From JACMMS01 sp043758775 (GTDB lineage: Bacteria > Pseudomonadota > Gammaproteobacteria > Burkholderiales > Methylophilaceae), in contig JAYVMU010000106.1 in NCBI GenBank assembly GCA_043758775.1, positions 1 through 16,959 of the forward strand: a stretch of DNA of 16,959 nucleotides, read 5' to 3'. Position numbers and translations under genes: made by a program. Positions 11,516-16,959 of the stretch are shown here, piece by piece. The number at the start of each line of letters is the position of its first letter. Positions within the stretch are counted from its first letter, which is position 1. The notes under the pieces are model-generated. The model made no database searches, was not told the DNA's origin, and worked only from the letters and a program-made list of their open reading frames with translations.

Positions 11516-12265
11516 TTACATTTCCTTTGCTGTGAAAGCGTGGGCCGTTGTAGCGGCGGTGATTGTCACTAATTCCGTGCTGATCGGCCCTTGACCACTA
11601 TCAAAAGATGCTCCCGCAACTAATTCAATTGACGATGTACCACCTGCGCTTGAAGCTGCCGCTGTAAAATTTATAAAAAGACTTTCTGTAGCACTTGGCG
11701 GATTTTGCACAAACAATCTTTTGCGATTACCATTTGCAGCACAAAGATTTTGCGACGTGCCACCTAATGCCACCGCACCGGATCGATCCACATAAACACC
11801 CGCTTGTGGTGCTGCTATAACCGTTCCCACCACCGTCACAGTGCCAGTAATTGAACCCGCCGCTTGGCTTGACCAAACCATGATTGTTTCTTGGGTATTC
11901 ATAAAAATAATAGGTACTGCAACAACACCTGCACTTGTGGCCGTCAAATTTAAAACGTCCTGCGTGGTAAGCACCGGAAAAAAGCCTTGGCAATAGGCGG
12001 GGCAAAGGATTGTAATATTTGAACCGCCGAATTGTAAAATAACAGATTGATTATTGTCTTTATTATTTATGAACACTGTTTGAATAATAGGTAAACCAGC
12101 GGCTTTTAAATCAATATTTTGAACAGCGGTTCCTGATCCACCCGTAAAATCTAATACAATCGGCAACGCTTTTGGTGTGTTATCATAGCCAACACCTAAA
12201 GATTTTAAATCACGCCCGCGAGTGTGTGGCTGTGCTTTTTGCTGTGGAACTGTTATCTGTGCCAT
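11516..12265 (-). CDS. Beta-rich structural protein, probable vertex/penton or spike-base protein (249 aa)
   Basis: AAAGGG precedes ATG 12265. Two beta-sandwich-like halves are visible. The first (about 30-130), with LPIVLDFTGGSG, VFINNKDNNQSVILQFGG and CPAYCQGFFPVL, resembles a widespread phage structural module. The second (about 155-249), with GGTSQNLCAANGNRKRLFVQNPP, LFINFTAAASSAGGTSSIEL and a final FTAKEM, is another common virion module. In PRD1 the vertex genes II, XXXI and V lie downstream of the polymerase in the early-to-late direction, and this gene is the first after the polymerase here. It probably forms the vertex or the base to which the fibre attaches. The homologous vertex protein is not proven. 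Confidence 0.77.
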   Translation of the reverse strand: MAQITVPQQKAQPHTRGRDLKSLGVGYDNTPKALPIVLDFTGGSGTAVQNIDLKAAGLPIIQTVFINNKDNNQSVILQFGGSNITILCPAYCQGFFPVLTTQDVLNLTATSAGVVAVPIIFMNTQETIMVWSSQAAGSITGTVTVVGTVIAAPQAGVYVDRSGAVALGGTSQNLCAANGNRKRLFVQNPPSATESLFINFTAAASSAGGTSSIELVAGASFDSGQGPISTELVTITAATTAHAFTAKEM

Positions 12266-12271
12266 GAATTT

Positions 12272-14101
12272 TTAACCCTTTAAAAAAGTTTGGCGAATAG
12301 TACGGTTAATATAGACTTGATTTCCTGTGCGCGTCAAGGTTGGCGCAAAGGCGGTAATGACTAATTCTTTTCCATCCACCAGTGTTTTCATATTTTCCCA
12401 ACTCACACCGCGTACCCCTTTTGCACGTATTGTTTGTTTGCCCTCAGCATTTTGATAGGCGTATAGTTTTTTGCCTGCAATCATTATATGATTTATTTCT
12501 GTCTCAATATCCCACGCGCCCAATTCCGTTTGATGAATGTTTACACCTTCCAAAGTTTCGCAGATTAAACTGTCCGTGTCACAATAAACTGCACCCTTGG
12601 ATTTGTGAATTGCTTCAAGCAACACGGCGCGGGCAGCACCCGTTATACTAGCTGCCGTGCCGACATTATTAAAACGAACTGTTTTAATTGGACGCGCCCA
12701 TATCGCATAGTCACTACATTGTGTATCAGGGAATTTACCCCATGTTTCAGGCTCGTTATCTGGCACACCATCTGCATCGGTCAAATAAAACTCTTTGAAG
12801 CGCCTACAGTTCTGCGCATGCTTGCCATAGGAATTATTGAGAAGCAATTTATAGAATGTATCATCGCGCTTTGTGGAATAATACAGATCGGAGTTGCCTT
12901 GACCGTTCACATTTAATTCTCTCAGCTTAGCCTTTGCAATTTGGCGATTGACATAGAGAGGCAATACAAATTTTTCAAACGTAGTCTGCAACTCGCAATC
13001 AATGCAAAAATTCACACGCACATCTTGAATGAGATTTAATTTCAGCGCCGTTCTATATTCGTGAATTGAAACGCGAAAAGTACCCGTTTCGTGTGGAAAA
13101 ATCGTGCCAAGGTTTTCACGCCTCACCGGAAATGCACCTTTTGATGTGCAGTTCAAATCCACAAAGCAAGTATGTTCACCGATCTGCCCGCGCCTTACAA
13201 TATATTCACGCCCAATTGGATGTTTATAATTCACCATAACGCTAGGGTACATAGAATTTACGTCATAGAGTTTCAATGATCTTTTAAGATCAACGATACC
13301 TGCCAGACATTCAACGCGGCCACCGAAAAAGAAATTGCGTAAATAAGCATCGGTTGATGCTGAGACCGTCTCATATTCGGGATAAACCTTTTTGGTTAGA
13401 AAAAGTGCTGCCTGCCCGATTGAAATTTTTAATCCGTACCTCGTTAAAAAGTCTTTGACTAATTCAAACAAATAAACACAATCGCTGAGAAGATATTCGT
13501 TGATCTGGGCCTTGTGTTTTTGGCGCACCCCGCGCCGCATGACTTTGGAATAATCAATTTCATCTTTGCGATATGAGCCTAACTTTTCAGGGATCAAATG
13601 GTAACTGTCCCTCAACTCATGTATGCCAATCGGCGCACACATAATACCACGCCCCTTGAATGACACTGGGCCACGCAGGCGGTGAATTAAAAACATGAAA
13701 TCAAACCGACCACCATTGTGTGCGTAAATTATATATGAAGGTGTAAGATTGGCTAAAATCTTTATCAGCTTCTCGATGAAAAGTTTTTCATCTTCTTCCC
13801 ATAACATGATTGGCTCAAACTGATCTGAATAAAGGCAGGCTGCAAAAGGTGAAATCCTATCGCGTGTTGCAGCGTCAAACGGATCAGTCTCCATATCCAA
13901 AACTGCAATGTGTTTTATTTTTGCAAGGCTCTTTTCGTGTTTCATCTGTTCATAGCGTTCTTGTTTGATTTTTTTAATTTTAGTTTTTATCTCTTTGTAA
14001 TTGTCTTTGCGTTGCCCGCGTTTCCAGTTTCTCTCACGCTCTTTTTTAAATTGCGTTTTCTTGTCGCCAAAGGTTTTTTCTAATTCTTTTTGTATATCCA
14101 T
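12272..14101 (-). CDS. Protein-primed family B DNA polymerase (609 aa)
   Basis: Replicates the linear genome from the terminal protein. The 3'-5' exonuclease motifs are complete: Exo I VLDMETD (D69, E71), Exo II NGGRFD (129-134), Exo III YLLSD (203-207). Polymerase motifs follow: FFGGRVE (258-264, YxGG-type), A DVNSMYPS (280-287), B KLLLNNSYG (418-426), C YCDTDS (506-511), and KLY (545-547). Long inserts between A and B are consistent with the TPR regions specific to protein-primed enzymes. Exo I sits some 50 residues further in than in PRD1 P1, because of a Lys/Arg/Glu-rich N-terminal extension. ATG 14101 lies seven bases after the terminal-protein stop, in the context CTAGGTGTTC. Confidence 0.97.
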   Translation of the reverse strand: MDIQKELEKTFGDKKTQFKKERERNWKRGQRKDNYKEIKTKIKKIKQERYEQMKHEKSLAKIKHIAVLDMETDPFDAATRDRISPFAACLYSDQFEPIMLWEEDEKLFIEKLIKILANLTPSYIIYAHNGGRFDFMFLIHRLRGPVSFKGRGIMCAPIGIHELRDSYHLIPEKLGSYRKDEIDYSKVMRRGVRQKHKAQINEYLLSDCVYLFELVKDFLTRYGLKISIGQAALFLTKKVYPEYETVSASTDAYLRNFFFGGRVECLAGIVDLKRSLKLYDVNSMYPSVMVNYKHPIGREYIVRRGQIGEHTCFVDLNCTSKGAFPVRRENLGTIFPHETGTFRVSIHEYRTALKLNLIQDVRVNFCIDCELQTTFEKFVLPLYVNRQIAKAKLRELNVNGQGNSDLYYSTKRDDTFYKLLLNNSYGKHAQNCRRFKEFYLTDADGVPDNEPETWGKFPDTQCSDYAIWARPIKTVRFNNVGTAASITGAARAVLLEAIHKSKGAVYCDTDSLICETLEGVNIHQTELGAWDIETEINHIMIAGKKLYAYQNAEGKQTIRAKGVRGVSWENMKTLVDGKELVITAFAPTLTRTGNQVYINRTIRQTFLKG

Positions 14102-14108
14102 TGAACAC

Positions 14109-14768
14109 CTAGTGAATGGTTACTGGTGTTTTGGCTTTAGGGATTTTGCGCTTGCGCCCCTCATATACGATCTGAATGTAGCCAGTAGCACCGCGATAAG
14201 GATTTTTTTCGCGTGTTTCATATTCTTCTGCCAACGCAAGAATTTCTTCTTTTGTAGCGCGTGTCAAGTATTCAACAGGATGCTTTCCACGGCGCAAAGG
14301 TATTCCATACCTTTCATCATCATTTAAATCAGGTAAATCAATACCTACAAATTCGTGTGTTTCTTCTACACCAGTTGTTCTAAGGCGCCGCGTAATAATT
14401 GATTTGGTTTTGGGTTTATAAAAAACTTTCTCACCAGCGGTTCTAACCATGAGTTTATTACCAACACTAAACATTAAACGTTCAAATTTGGTGGCAATTT
14501 CTCTAGCTGTTTTACTAGCCTCTCTTACACCTTTTGATCTTTTTGATTTTATGCGTGGGACTGAAACAATCTTTGTTGAGCCTTCAAAAAAACCCTCGAA
14601 TTTCTTGACAAGGTTTTTAGCATAGCGCGTGGGTTCTTTGCGTCTCATATCGCCGGAATAAAGCCCGCGCCTTTTAAGCTGCTTTAGTTTTGTGCGCGTC
14701 TCAGCAAGATGCTTTATTTTTTTGCGCGTCTCAGCATCGCGCTTTTTGGATGTTTTCCGCTTAGCCAT
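14109..14768 (-). CDS. Probable genome terminal protein (219 aa)
   Basis: Would supply the tyrosine (or serine/threonine) hydroxyl that primes replication and stay bound to the 5' ends. Evidence: it is directly upstream of the protein-primed polymerase with a seven-base gap, as PRD1 gene VIII precedes gene I; its size (219) is near P8 (about 259); and it is strongly basic, especially at the N-terminus (AKRKTSKKRDAETRKK) as needed for DNA binding. The C-terminal half is more structured (VEETHEFVGIDLPDLNDDERYG, VEYLTRATKEEILALAEEYE). Candidate priming tyrosines are 154, 167, 183, 191, 197 and 202. Terminal proteins diverge fast, so sequence similarity is not expected. GGGGAA lies before ATG 14768. 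Confidence 0.78.
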   Translation of the reverse strand: MAKRKTSKKRDAETRKKIKHLAETRTKLKQLKRRGLYSGDMRRKEPTRYAKNLVKKFEGFFEGSTKIVSVPRIKSKRSKGVREASKTAREIATKFERLMFSVGNKLMVRTAGEKVFYKPKTKSIITRRLRTTGVEETHEFVGIDLPDLNDDERYGIPLRRGKHPVEYLTRATKEEILALAEEYETREKNPYRGATGYIQIVYEGRKRKIPKAKTPVTIH

Positions 14769-14838
14769 CTAGTTCCCCATGCAGGAACCACCCTGCAATT
14801 TGCCTTAGCATCTTAAAACTAAAAGCGCAAGGGTGCTT

Positions 14839-15162
14839 TCACGAATAAGGATTGCCGCGAACCGCTTTGCCCGTTTTAAAAAGCTTGTTTAACGCGTTGC
14901 ATAATGCCGCAATACTGTAACCGCTAAGATGCACATCCACTATGCTAGCGGTGTTTGTTTCGTCAATCGTGTCAAATCTAATAATCATATGCGGTGGCAT
15001 ATTTTGATTATCCACTCTTCTAACAAACTGTACCGAATGAATAGTTTTTAAAACGTCCATTTTATATGGTATCGAAAATAATTCACCTTCTACAGGTCCG
15101 TTTCCACGTGTGTTTGAAATTGTGATCTTTCCAGAAACAAAGTTTGGGTTTGAGGAGGTCAT
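14839..15162 (-). CDS. Early protein of unknown function (107 aa)
   Basis: AAAAGGAAAAACAA precedes ATG 15162, and ATGA couples it to the zinc-finger-like gene upstream. The 107-residue product has a beta-type N-terminal half (KITISNTRGN, VQFVRRVDN, HMIIRFDTID, SIVDVHLSGY) and a C-terminal helix (SIAALCNALNKLFKTGKAV). No signal, no membrane segment. A small soluble alpha/beta protein directly before the terminal protein might assist initiation of replication; no family recognised. The following 70-base gap to the terminal-protein gene holds only weak hairpins. Confidence 0.75.
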   Translation of the reverse strand: MTSSNPNFVSGKITISNTRGNGPVEGELFSIPYKMDVLKTIHSVQFVRRVDNQNMPPHMIIRFDTIDETNTASIVDVHLSGYSIAALCNALNKLFKTGKAVRGNPYS

Positions 15163-15308
15163 TTTGTTTTTCCTTTTGCAAACTTGATGTCTTTTTTGTG
15201 CTTACATAAAAGCGGATAGTTGTGACGATGCTTTGCTTCCGCTTCATAAGTCCTAAAACGTTTACCACAACTACAACTATAAATTTCTGTCCAGTGTTTC
15301 CTTAGCAT
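15159..15308 (-). CDS. Zinc-finger-like micro-protein (49 aa)
   Basis: GGAAGGTGAATAA precedes ATG 15308, one base after the upstream stop, and the TGA overlaps the next ATG. The 49-residue product reads YSCSCGKRFRTYEAEAKHRHNYPLLCKHKK: cysteines 12, 14 and 35 and histidines 27, 29 and 37 can form a single zinc site like the small treble-clef or C2H2-type fingers in phage proteins. The rest is basic (KDIKFAKGKTK). A DNA- or RNA-binding early regulator is likely. Zinc binding is inferred from spacing, which is not a textbook C2H2 arrangement. Confidence 0.72.
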   Translation of the reverse strand: MLRKHWTEIYSCSCGKRFRTYEAEAKHRHNYPLLCKHKKDIKFAKGKTK

Positions 15309-15309
15309 T

Positions 15310-15705
15310 TTATTCACCTTCCACATACTTCAACAATTCAATGACTGCTGCGTGAGTGGTGTATGATAAATCCTGCCAATCCTGTAACTCCTGCAAGGAT
15401 TGTGTTTCCGTTTCACTCATTAACTTACTCACAATCAAACTTGCCATGCCACCACCAAACGGCGAACCATAAACACGCTCAATCGCACCGATCATAGAAT
15501 ATTGAATAGCCACAGGATCACTCGGAATTGTACCTGTTAAATAAGGCTCAATATCATTCTCCCCCATTTTTACGCGCATGGCTAATTCACCCTTACACCA
15601 ATCACCCTCTTTCAAAATAACTTTCCAAGCCTTGTCGCGCCAATCAACGTGGCCAGTGCGCGGGTTTATAGTTACCATTGCGGGAATATCATCTTTGATA
15701 ATCAT
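15310..15705 (-). CDS. Early protein of unknown function (131 aa)
   Basis: The ATG overlaps the upstream stop (ATGA at 15705-15702); AAAGGAAG in the end of that gene is the ribosome binding site. The product has a mixed beta N-terminal half (MVTINPRTGHVDW, KAWKVILKEGDWCKGELAMRV, IEPYLTGTIPSDPVAIQYS), a Gly-rich turn (GSPFGGGMASLIV) and a helical, acidic C-terminus (ETETQSLQELQDWQDLSY...AAVIELLKYVEGE). It looks like a folded soluble protein of the early replication operon, but no family is recognised. Confidence 0.75.
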   Translation of the reverse strand: MIIKDDIPAMVTINPRTGHVDWRDKAWKVILKEGDWCKGELAMRVKMGENDIEPYLTGTIPSDPVAIQYSMIGAIERVYGSPFGGGMASLIVSKLMSETETQSLQELQDWQDLSYTTHAAVIELLKYVEGE

Positions 15706-15722
15706 GGTCTAACTTCCTTTCT
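15702..15722. repeat. Duplicated 21-base gene-junction element, copy 1
   Basis: Bases 15702-15722 and 15989-16009 agree at 20 of 21 positions. On the - strand each copy encodes the last residues of a gene (RKEVRP here, RKVVRP in copy 2), the ribosome binding site AAAGG, and the ATGA stop/start overlap of the next gene. It appears to be a repeated translational-coupling cassette. Confidence 0.85.
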
Positions 15723-15992
15723 TACAATATCAAAACCACTGGAATGAATACTCTCTATTACTGTTGTCACTTTATCATGCGACCAATTAGCTGCAACTAA
15801 ACATAAACCCCTTAAAACAGCCGTGCGAACATCCGGATCAATCGGTGGCACTAATTCTATAATGCTAAAAGGGTAAAGAGCTTTTAAACCGTTACTTTCA
15901 ACACACATTGCAGAAAATTCACCTGCCAAATCATCTTCAATAACCCTCATTGGCAAAGTACGTACCTTGTCATTGATATTAAATTTTTTCAT
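15702..15992 (-). CDS. Early protein of unknown function (96 aa)
   Basis: Coupled at both ends through ATGA overlaps, with AAAGGTAG as the ribosome binding site inside the previous gene. The N-terminal half (FNINDKVRTLPMRVIEDDLAGEFSAMCVE...YPFSIIELVPP) resembles a small SH3-like beta barrel of the KOW type by its NDKVR opening. The C-terminal half is helical (DPDVRTAVLRGLCLVAANWSHDKVTTVIESIHSSG). The last residues RKEVRP copy the end of the upstream 105-residue protein. Function unknown; early expression expected. Confidence 0.72.
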   Translation of the reverse strand: MKKFNINDKVRTLPMRVIEDDLAGEFSAMCVESNGLKALYPFSIIELVPPIDPDVRTAVLRGLCLVAANWSHDKVTTVIESIHSSGFDIVRKEVRP

Positions 15993-16009
15993 GGTCTAAC
16001 TACCTTTCT
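15989..16009. repeat. Duplicated 21-base gene-junction element, copy 2
   Basis: Second copy of the element at 15702-15722, with one difference out of 21. It joins the 105-residue gene to the 96-residue gene by the same RKxVRP ending and ATGA overlap. Confidence 0.85.
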
Positions 16010-16306
16010 AAAATGTCCGCGCCAAACGCGAAAGCAATCAGTCTCTACCCATTTTTGTTTTCTGGTGGAAGGGTTCAGACATATACCACCTTGGTTAATA
16101 TGCCGTAAATAAATCATCACATGCTTACGCCCATGTCCACGGTCAACCACCACAACGTCACCAAGCCTTGCGCCGGAAAACCCCACGGAATTAAACCGCG
16201 AAAAATAACTCGCGCTGGCCGTGTGCGGTGAATGAAAACCATGCGCCTGCAACCAACTGGAAACGTTCAACGCACAAACTAATGCACCTCGAATGAAAAG
16301 TGTCAT
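15989..16306 (-). CDS. NlpC/P60- or CHAP-like small cysteine peptidase fold (105 aa)
   Basis: The pattern follows the papain-like NlpC/P60 and CHAP families: GALVCALNVSSWLQAHGF with candidate nucleophile Cys 11 at the start of a helix, then SASYFSRFNSVGF, then RLGDVVVVDRGHGRKHVMIYL with candidate His 62 in the strand after the GDVVV motif, and ICLNPSTRKQ with a possible third polar residue. At 105 residues and with no signal peptide it is a minimal version. GTGGAGAAGAAACA precedes ATG 16306, overlapping the previous stop. Most such enzymes cut peptide bonds in peptidoglycan, but this one is in the early operon, so it might instead act on a cytoplasmic target. Family call is from motif pattern only. 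Confidence 0.6.
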   Translation of the reverse strand: MTLFIRGALVCALNVSSWLQAHGFHSPHTASASYFSRFNSVGFSGARLGDVVVVDRGHGRKHVMIYLRHINQGGICLNPSTRKQKWVETDCFRVWRGHFRKVVRP

Positions 16307-16572
16307 TGTTTCTTCTCCACAAATCCGAGCACGTTCCCGTATTCAGACATATATAAAACATAGTCATTATCATCATAATCACTAACACAAACGCGAATGA
16401 TAGCTGGCAAAATCAAAACACCATCGTTATCGCGTTCGTACTGATTAGTTAAATCAGAACCCTTTTTTAAAGCCTCATAGCGACTTGCAAATTTTAAAAT
16501 TTCTGTACGCTGAAAACGGCACTTTGTAATAGCGTCTAGATAAATCTCACAATATAAAACACGGTATCTCAT
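16303..16572 (-). CDS. Early protein of unknown function (89 aa)
   Basis: GGAGACTTCAAT precedes ATG 16572, which overlaps the previous stop by four bases. The product is a small alpha/beta protein: a first strand (MRYRVLYCEIYLD), a helix (TEILKFASRYEALKKGSDL), a second strand (DGVLILPAIIRVCVSDYDDN) and a third (DYVLYMSEYGNVLGFVEKK). The layout is reminiscent of small phage regulators but no family is recognised. It is part of the tightly coupled right-end early operon. Confidence 0.72.
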   Translation of the reverse strand: MRYRVLYCEIYLDAITKCRFQRTEILKFASRYEALKKGSDLTNQYERDNDGVLILPAIIRVCVSDYDDNDYVLYMSEYGNVLGFVEKKQ

Positions 16573-16772
16573 ATTGAAGTCTCCACTCGTTCAAAATAAA
16601 AAGACCGCCACCTATAGTTTTCCTCGTTCACACGATCCTTTAAAATCAACACATCGCCTCGTCCCACCTCAATCACCAGCGATAATTCATCGCCCCACAT
16701 CCAATTGTCATTTCTAAACGCCTCTTTACGACGTACCCAATCACCAACTGATATTTTGCGAGGGTGCGTCAT
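16569..16772 (-). CDS. Small early protein, possible SH3-like fold (67 aa)
   Basis: The product is beta-rich and carries KISVGDWVRRKEAF near the start, ELSLVIEVGRGDVLILKD in the middle and WRSFYFERVE at the end, the arrangement of small SH3/KOW-like barrels that bind nucleic acid or act as host-enzyme inhibitors. ATG 16772 lacks a clear ribosome binding site, and the last part of a 19-codon micro-ORF covers it, so it may depend on translation of that micro-ORF. The 96-residue product at 15702-15992 has a similar opening (NDKVRTLP). Confidence 0.65.
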   Translation of the reverse strand: MTHPRKISVGDWVRRKEAFRNDNWMWGDELSLVIEVGRGDVLILKDRVNEENYRWRSFYFERVETSI

Positions 16773-16800
16773 TTTGTTGCATTTTAATAGTTATCTTCAT
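16741..16800 (-). CDS. Possible leader micro-ORF (19 aa) overlapping the first early gene
   Basis: ATG 16800 follows AGAGGAAAA and overlaps the stop of the 18-codon ORF in an ATGA. It reads MKITIKMQQNDAPSQNISW and stops at 16741, 32 bases past the start of the 67-residue gene in another frame. A translation-control role for that gene is plausible; a peptide function is not needed. Confidence 0.35.
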   Translation of the reverse strand: MKITIKMQQNDAPSQNISW

Positions 16801-16853
16801 TTTTTCCTCTGTGCAGCGTGACTGCGTTTCTTGGGCTTGTGAAGGTCGCTCAT
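16797..16853 (-). CDS. Possible basic micro-protein or leader peptide (18 aa)
   Basis: ATG 16853 overlaps the stop (ATGA) of a four-codon ORF that starts at the terminal-repeat ATG (16864-16862). The product MSDLHKPKKRSHAAQRKK has eight Lys/Arg residues and two His in 18, a composition unlikely to be neutral. Its stop overlaps the next micro-ORF, again by ATGA. It may be a small nucleic-acid-binding peptide, or serve only as a translated leader. Confidence 0.42.
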   Translation of the reverse strand: MSDLHKPKKRSHAAQRKK

Positions 16854-16860
16854 ATCCTAC

Positions 16861-16959
16861 TCATCTTCCCCCACCTTTTACCGCGCCTCATTGGTCTCAC
16901 CCAGCGCTTCTATACAACACCCCCTCCTTGTCAAGTGTTATTTATAGATCGATATTTTT
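16861..16959. repeat. Right terminal inverted repeat (99 bp, perfect)
   Basis: Exact inverted copy of bases 1-99. Read on the - strand it presents the same promoter-like pair, ribosome binding site (AAAGGTGG) and ATG (16864-16862). At this end that ATG opens only a four-codon ORF (MSRI) because the sequence diverges right after the shared ATGA. Confidence 0.97.
16909..16934 (-). promoter_or_regulatory. Candidate early promoter inside the right terminal repeat
   Basis: Mirror of the left-end site: TTGACA at 16934-16929 and TATAGA at 16914-16909 on the - strand, again 14 bases apart. It would start transcription of the polymerase operon. The short spacer leaves the call uncertain. Confidence 0.4.

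Noticed and set aside
11727..12005. 92-residue - strand frame inside the 249-residue structural gene
   Set aside because: Cysteine/glycine-heavy shadow composition, no ribosome site, fully nested in a convincing gene.
14772..14788. Five-base-pair hairpin (GTTCC/GGAAC) covering the ribosome site of the terminal protein
   Set aside because: Too weak to claim translational control without comparison to relatives.
14825..14843. AAAGC/GCTTT hairpin before the terminal-protein gene as a terminator
   Set aside because: Only five base pairs and a broken T-run, and termination there would block polymerase expression.
15083..15268. 61-residue - strand frame across the zinc-finger-like gene and the next gene
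   Set aside because: It conflicts with two coupled genes (15159-15308 and 14839-15162) that have good ribosome sites and ATGA linkage.
1..16959. tRNA genes, CRISPR arrays, insertion sequences, integrase or toxin-antitoxin pair
   Set aside because: I looked for cloverleaf ends, spaced repeats, transposase or recombinase motifs and paired small genes and found none that held up.

Overview
The window reads as one complete linear virus genome rather than a piece of a chromosome. The outermost 99 bases are repeated perfectly in inverted orientation (1-99 and 16861-16959). Between them lie a protein-primed family B DNA polymerase, a basic protein just upstream that fits the terminal protein, an FtsK/HerA-type packaging ATPase, and a 389-residue double-jelly-roll major capsid protein that clearly resembles PRD1 P3. 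This is the tectivirus plan: tailless icosahedral capsid, internal lipid membrane, protein-capped linear DNA. The spanin and endolysin types and the fibre modules resemble those of phages of Alphaproteobacteria. I therefore suspect an alphaproteobacterial host and a relative of the Gluconobacter phage GC1 lineage, but this rests on remembered family features and not on a search.

Layout. The left end (96-1179, + strand) is a short early operon of three genes. The third is a candidate single-stranded-DNA-binding protein, with its own promoter before it and a strong intrinsic terminator after it. Everything else is on the - strand and is best read from the right end leftward. First comes an early operon (16853 to 12272): micro-ORFs, seven small genes of mostly unknown role (one NlpC/P60-like, one zinc-finger-like), an unknown 107-residue protein, the terminal protein and the polymerase. 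Next are the vertex and adhesion genes: a 249-residue beta-rich structural protein, a 529-residue fibre with a signal peptide and glycine-rich tip, and two small helical proteins. Then come three heavily overlapping genes (9401 to 8196) ending in the endolysin, followed by a holin-like protein, a spanin pair and a membrane/coiled-coil protein.

The assembly block follows: packaging ATPase (7444-6782), two single-span proteins of 43 and 47 residues placed like the PRD1 packaging-vertex proteins P20 and P22, the capsid protein (6502-5333), and an intrinsic terminator. The last block (5251-1242) is a run of ten genes, most coding small membrane proteins, that probably build the internal membrane and DNA-delivery device. 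It ends in a SleB-like cell-wall hydrolase with a C-terminal membrane anchor, probably the entry enzyme.

The genes are packed with almost no spacing and are largely translationally coupled through ATGA stop/start overlaps or stop codons embedded in ribosome binding sites. Several genes need starts other than the longest possible one: GTG at 2123, TTG at 7692, and internal ATGs at 3454, 4022, 6502 and 9705. Seven genes are below 55 codons. No tRNA, rRNA, CRISPR array, insertion sequence or integrase was found.
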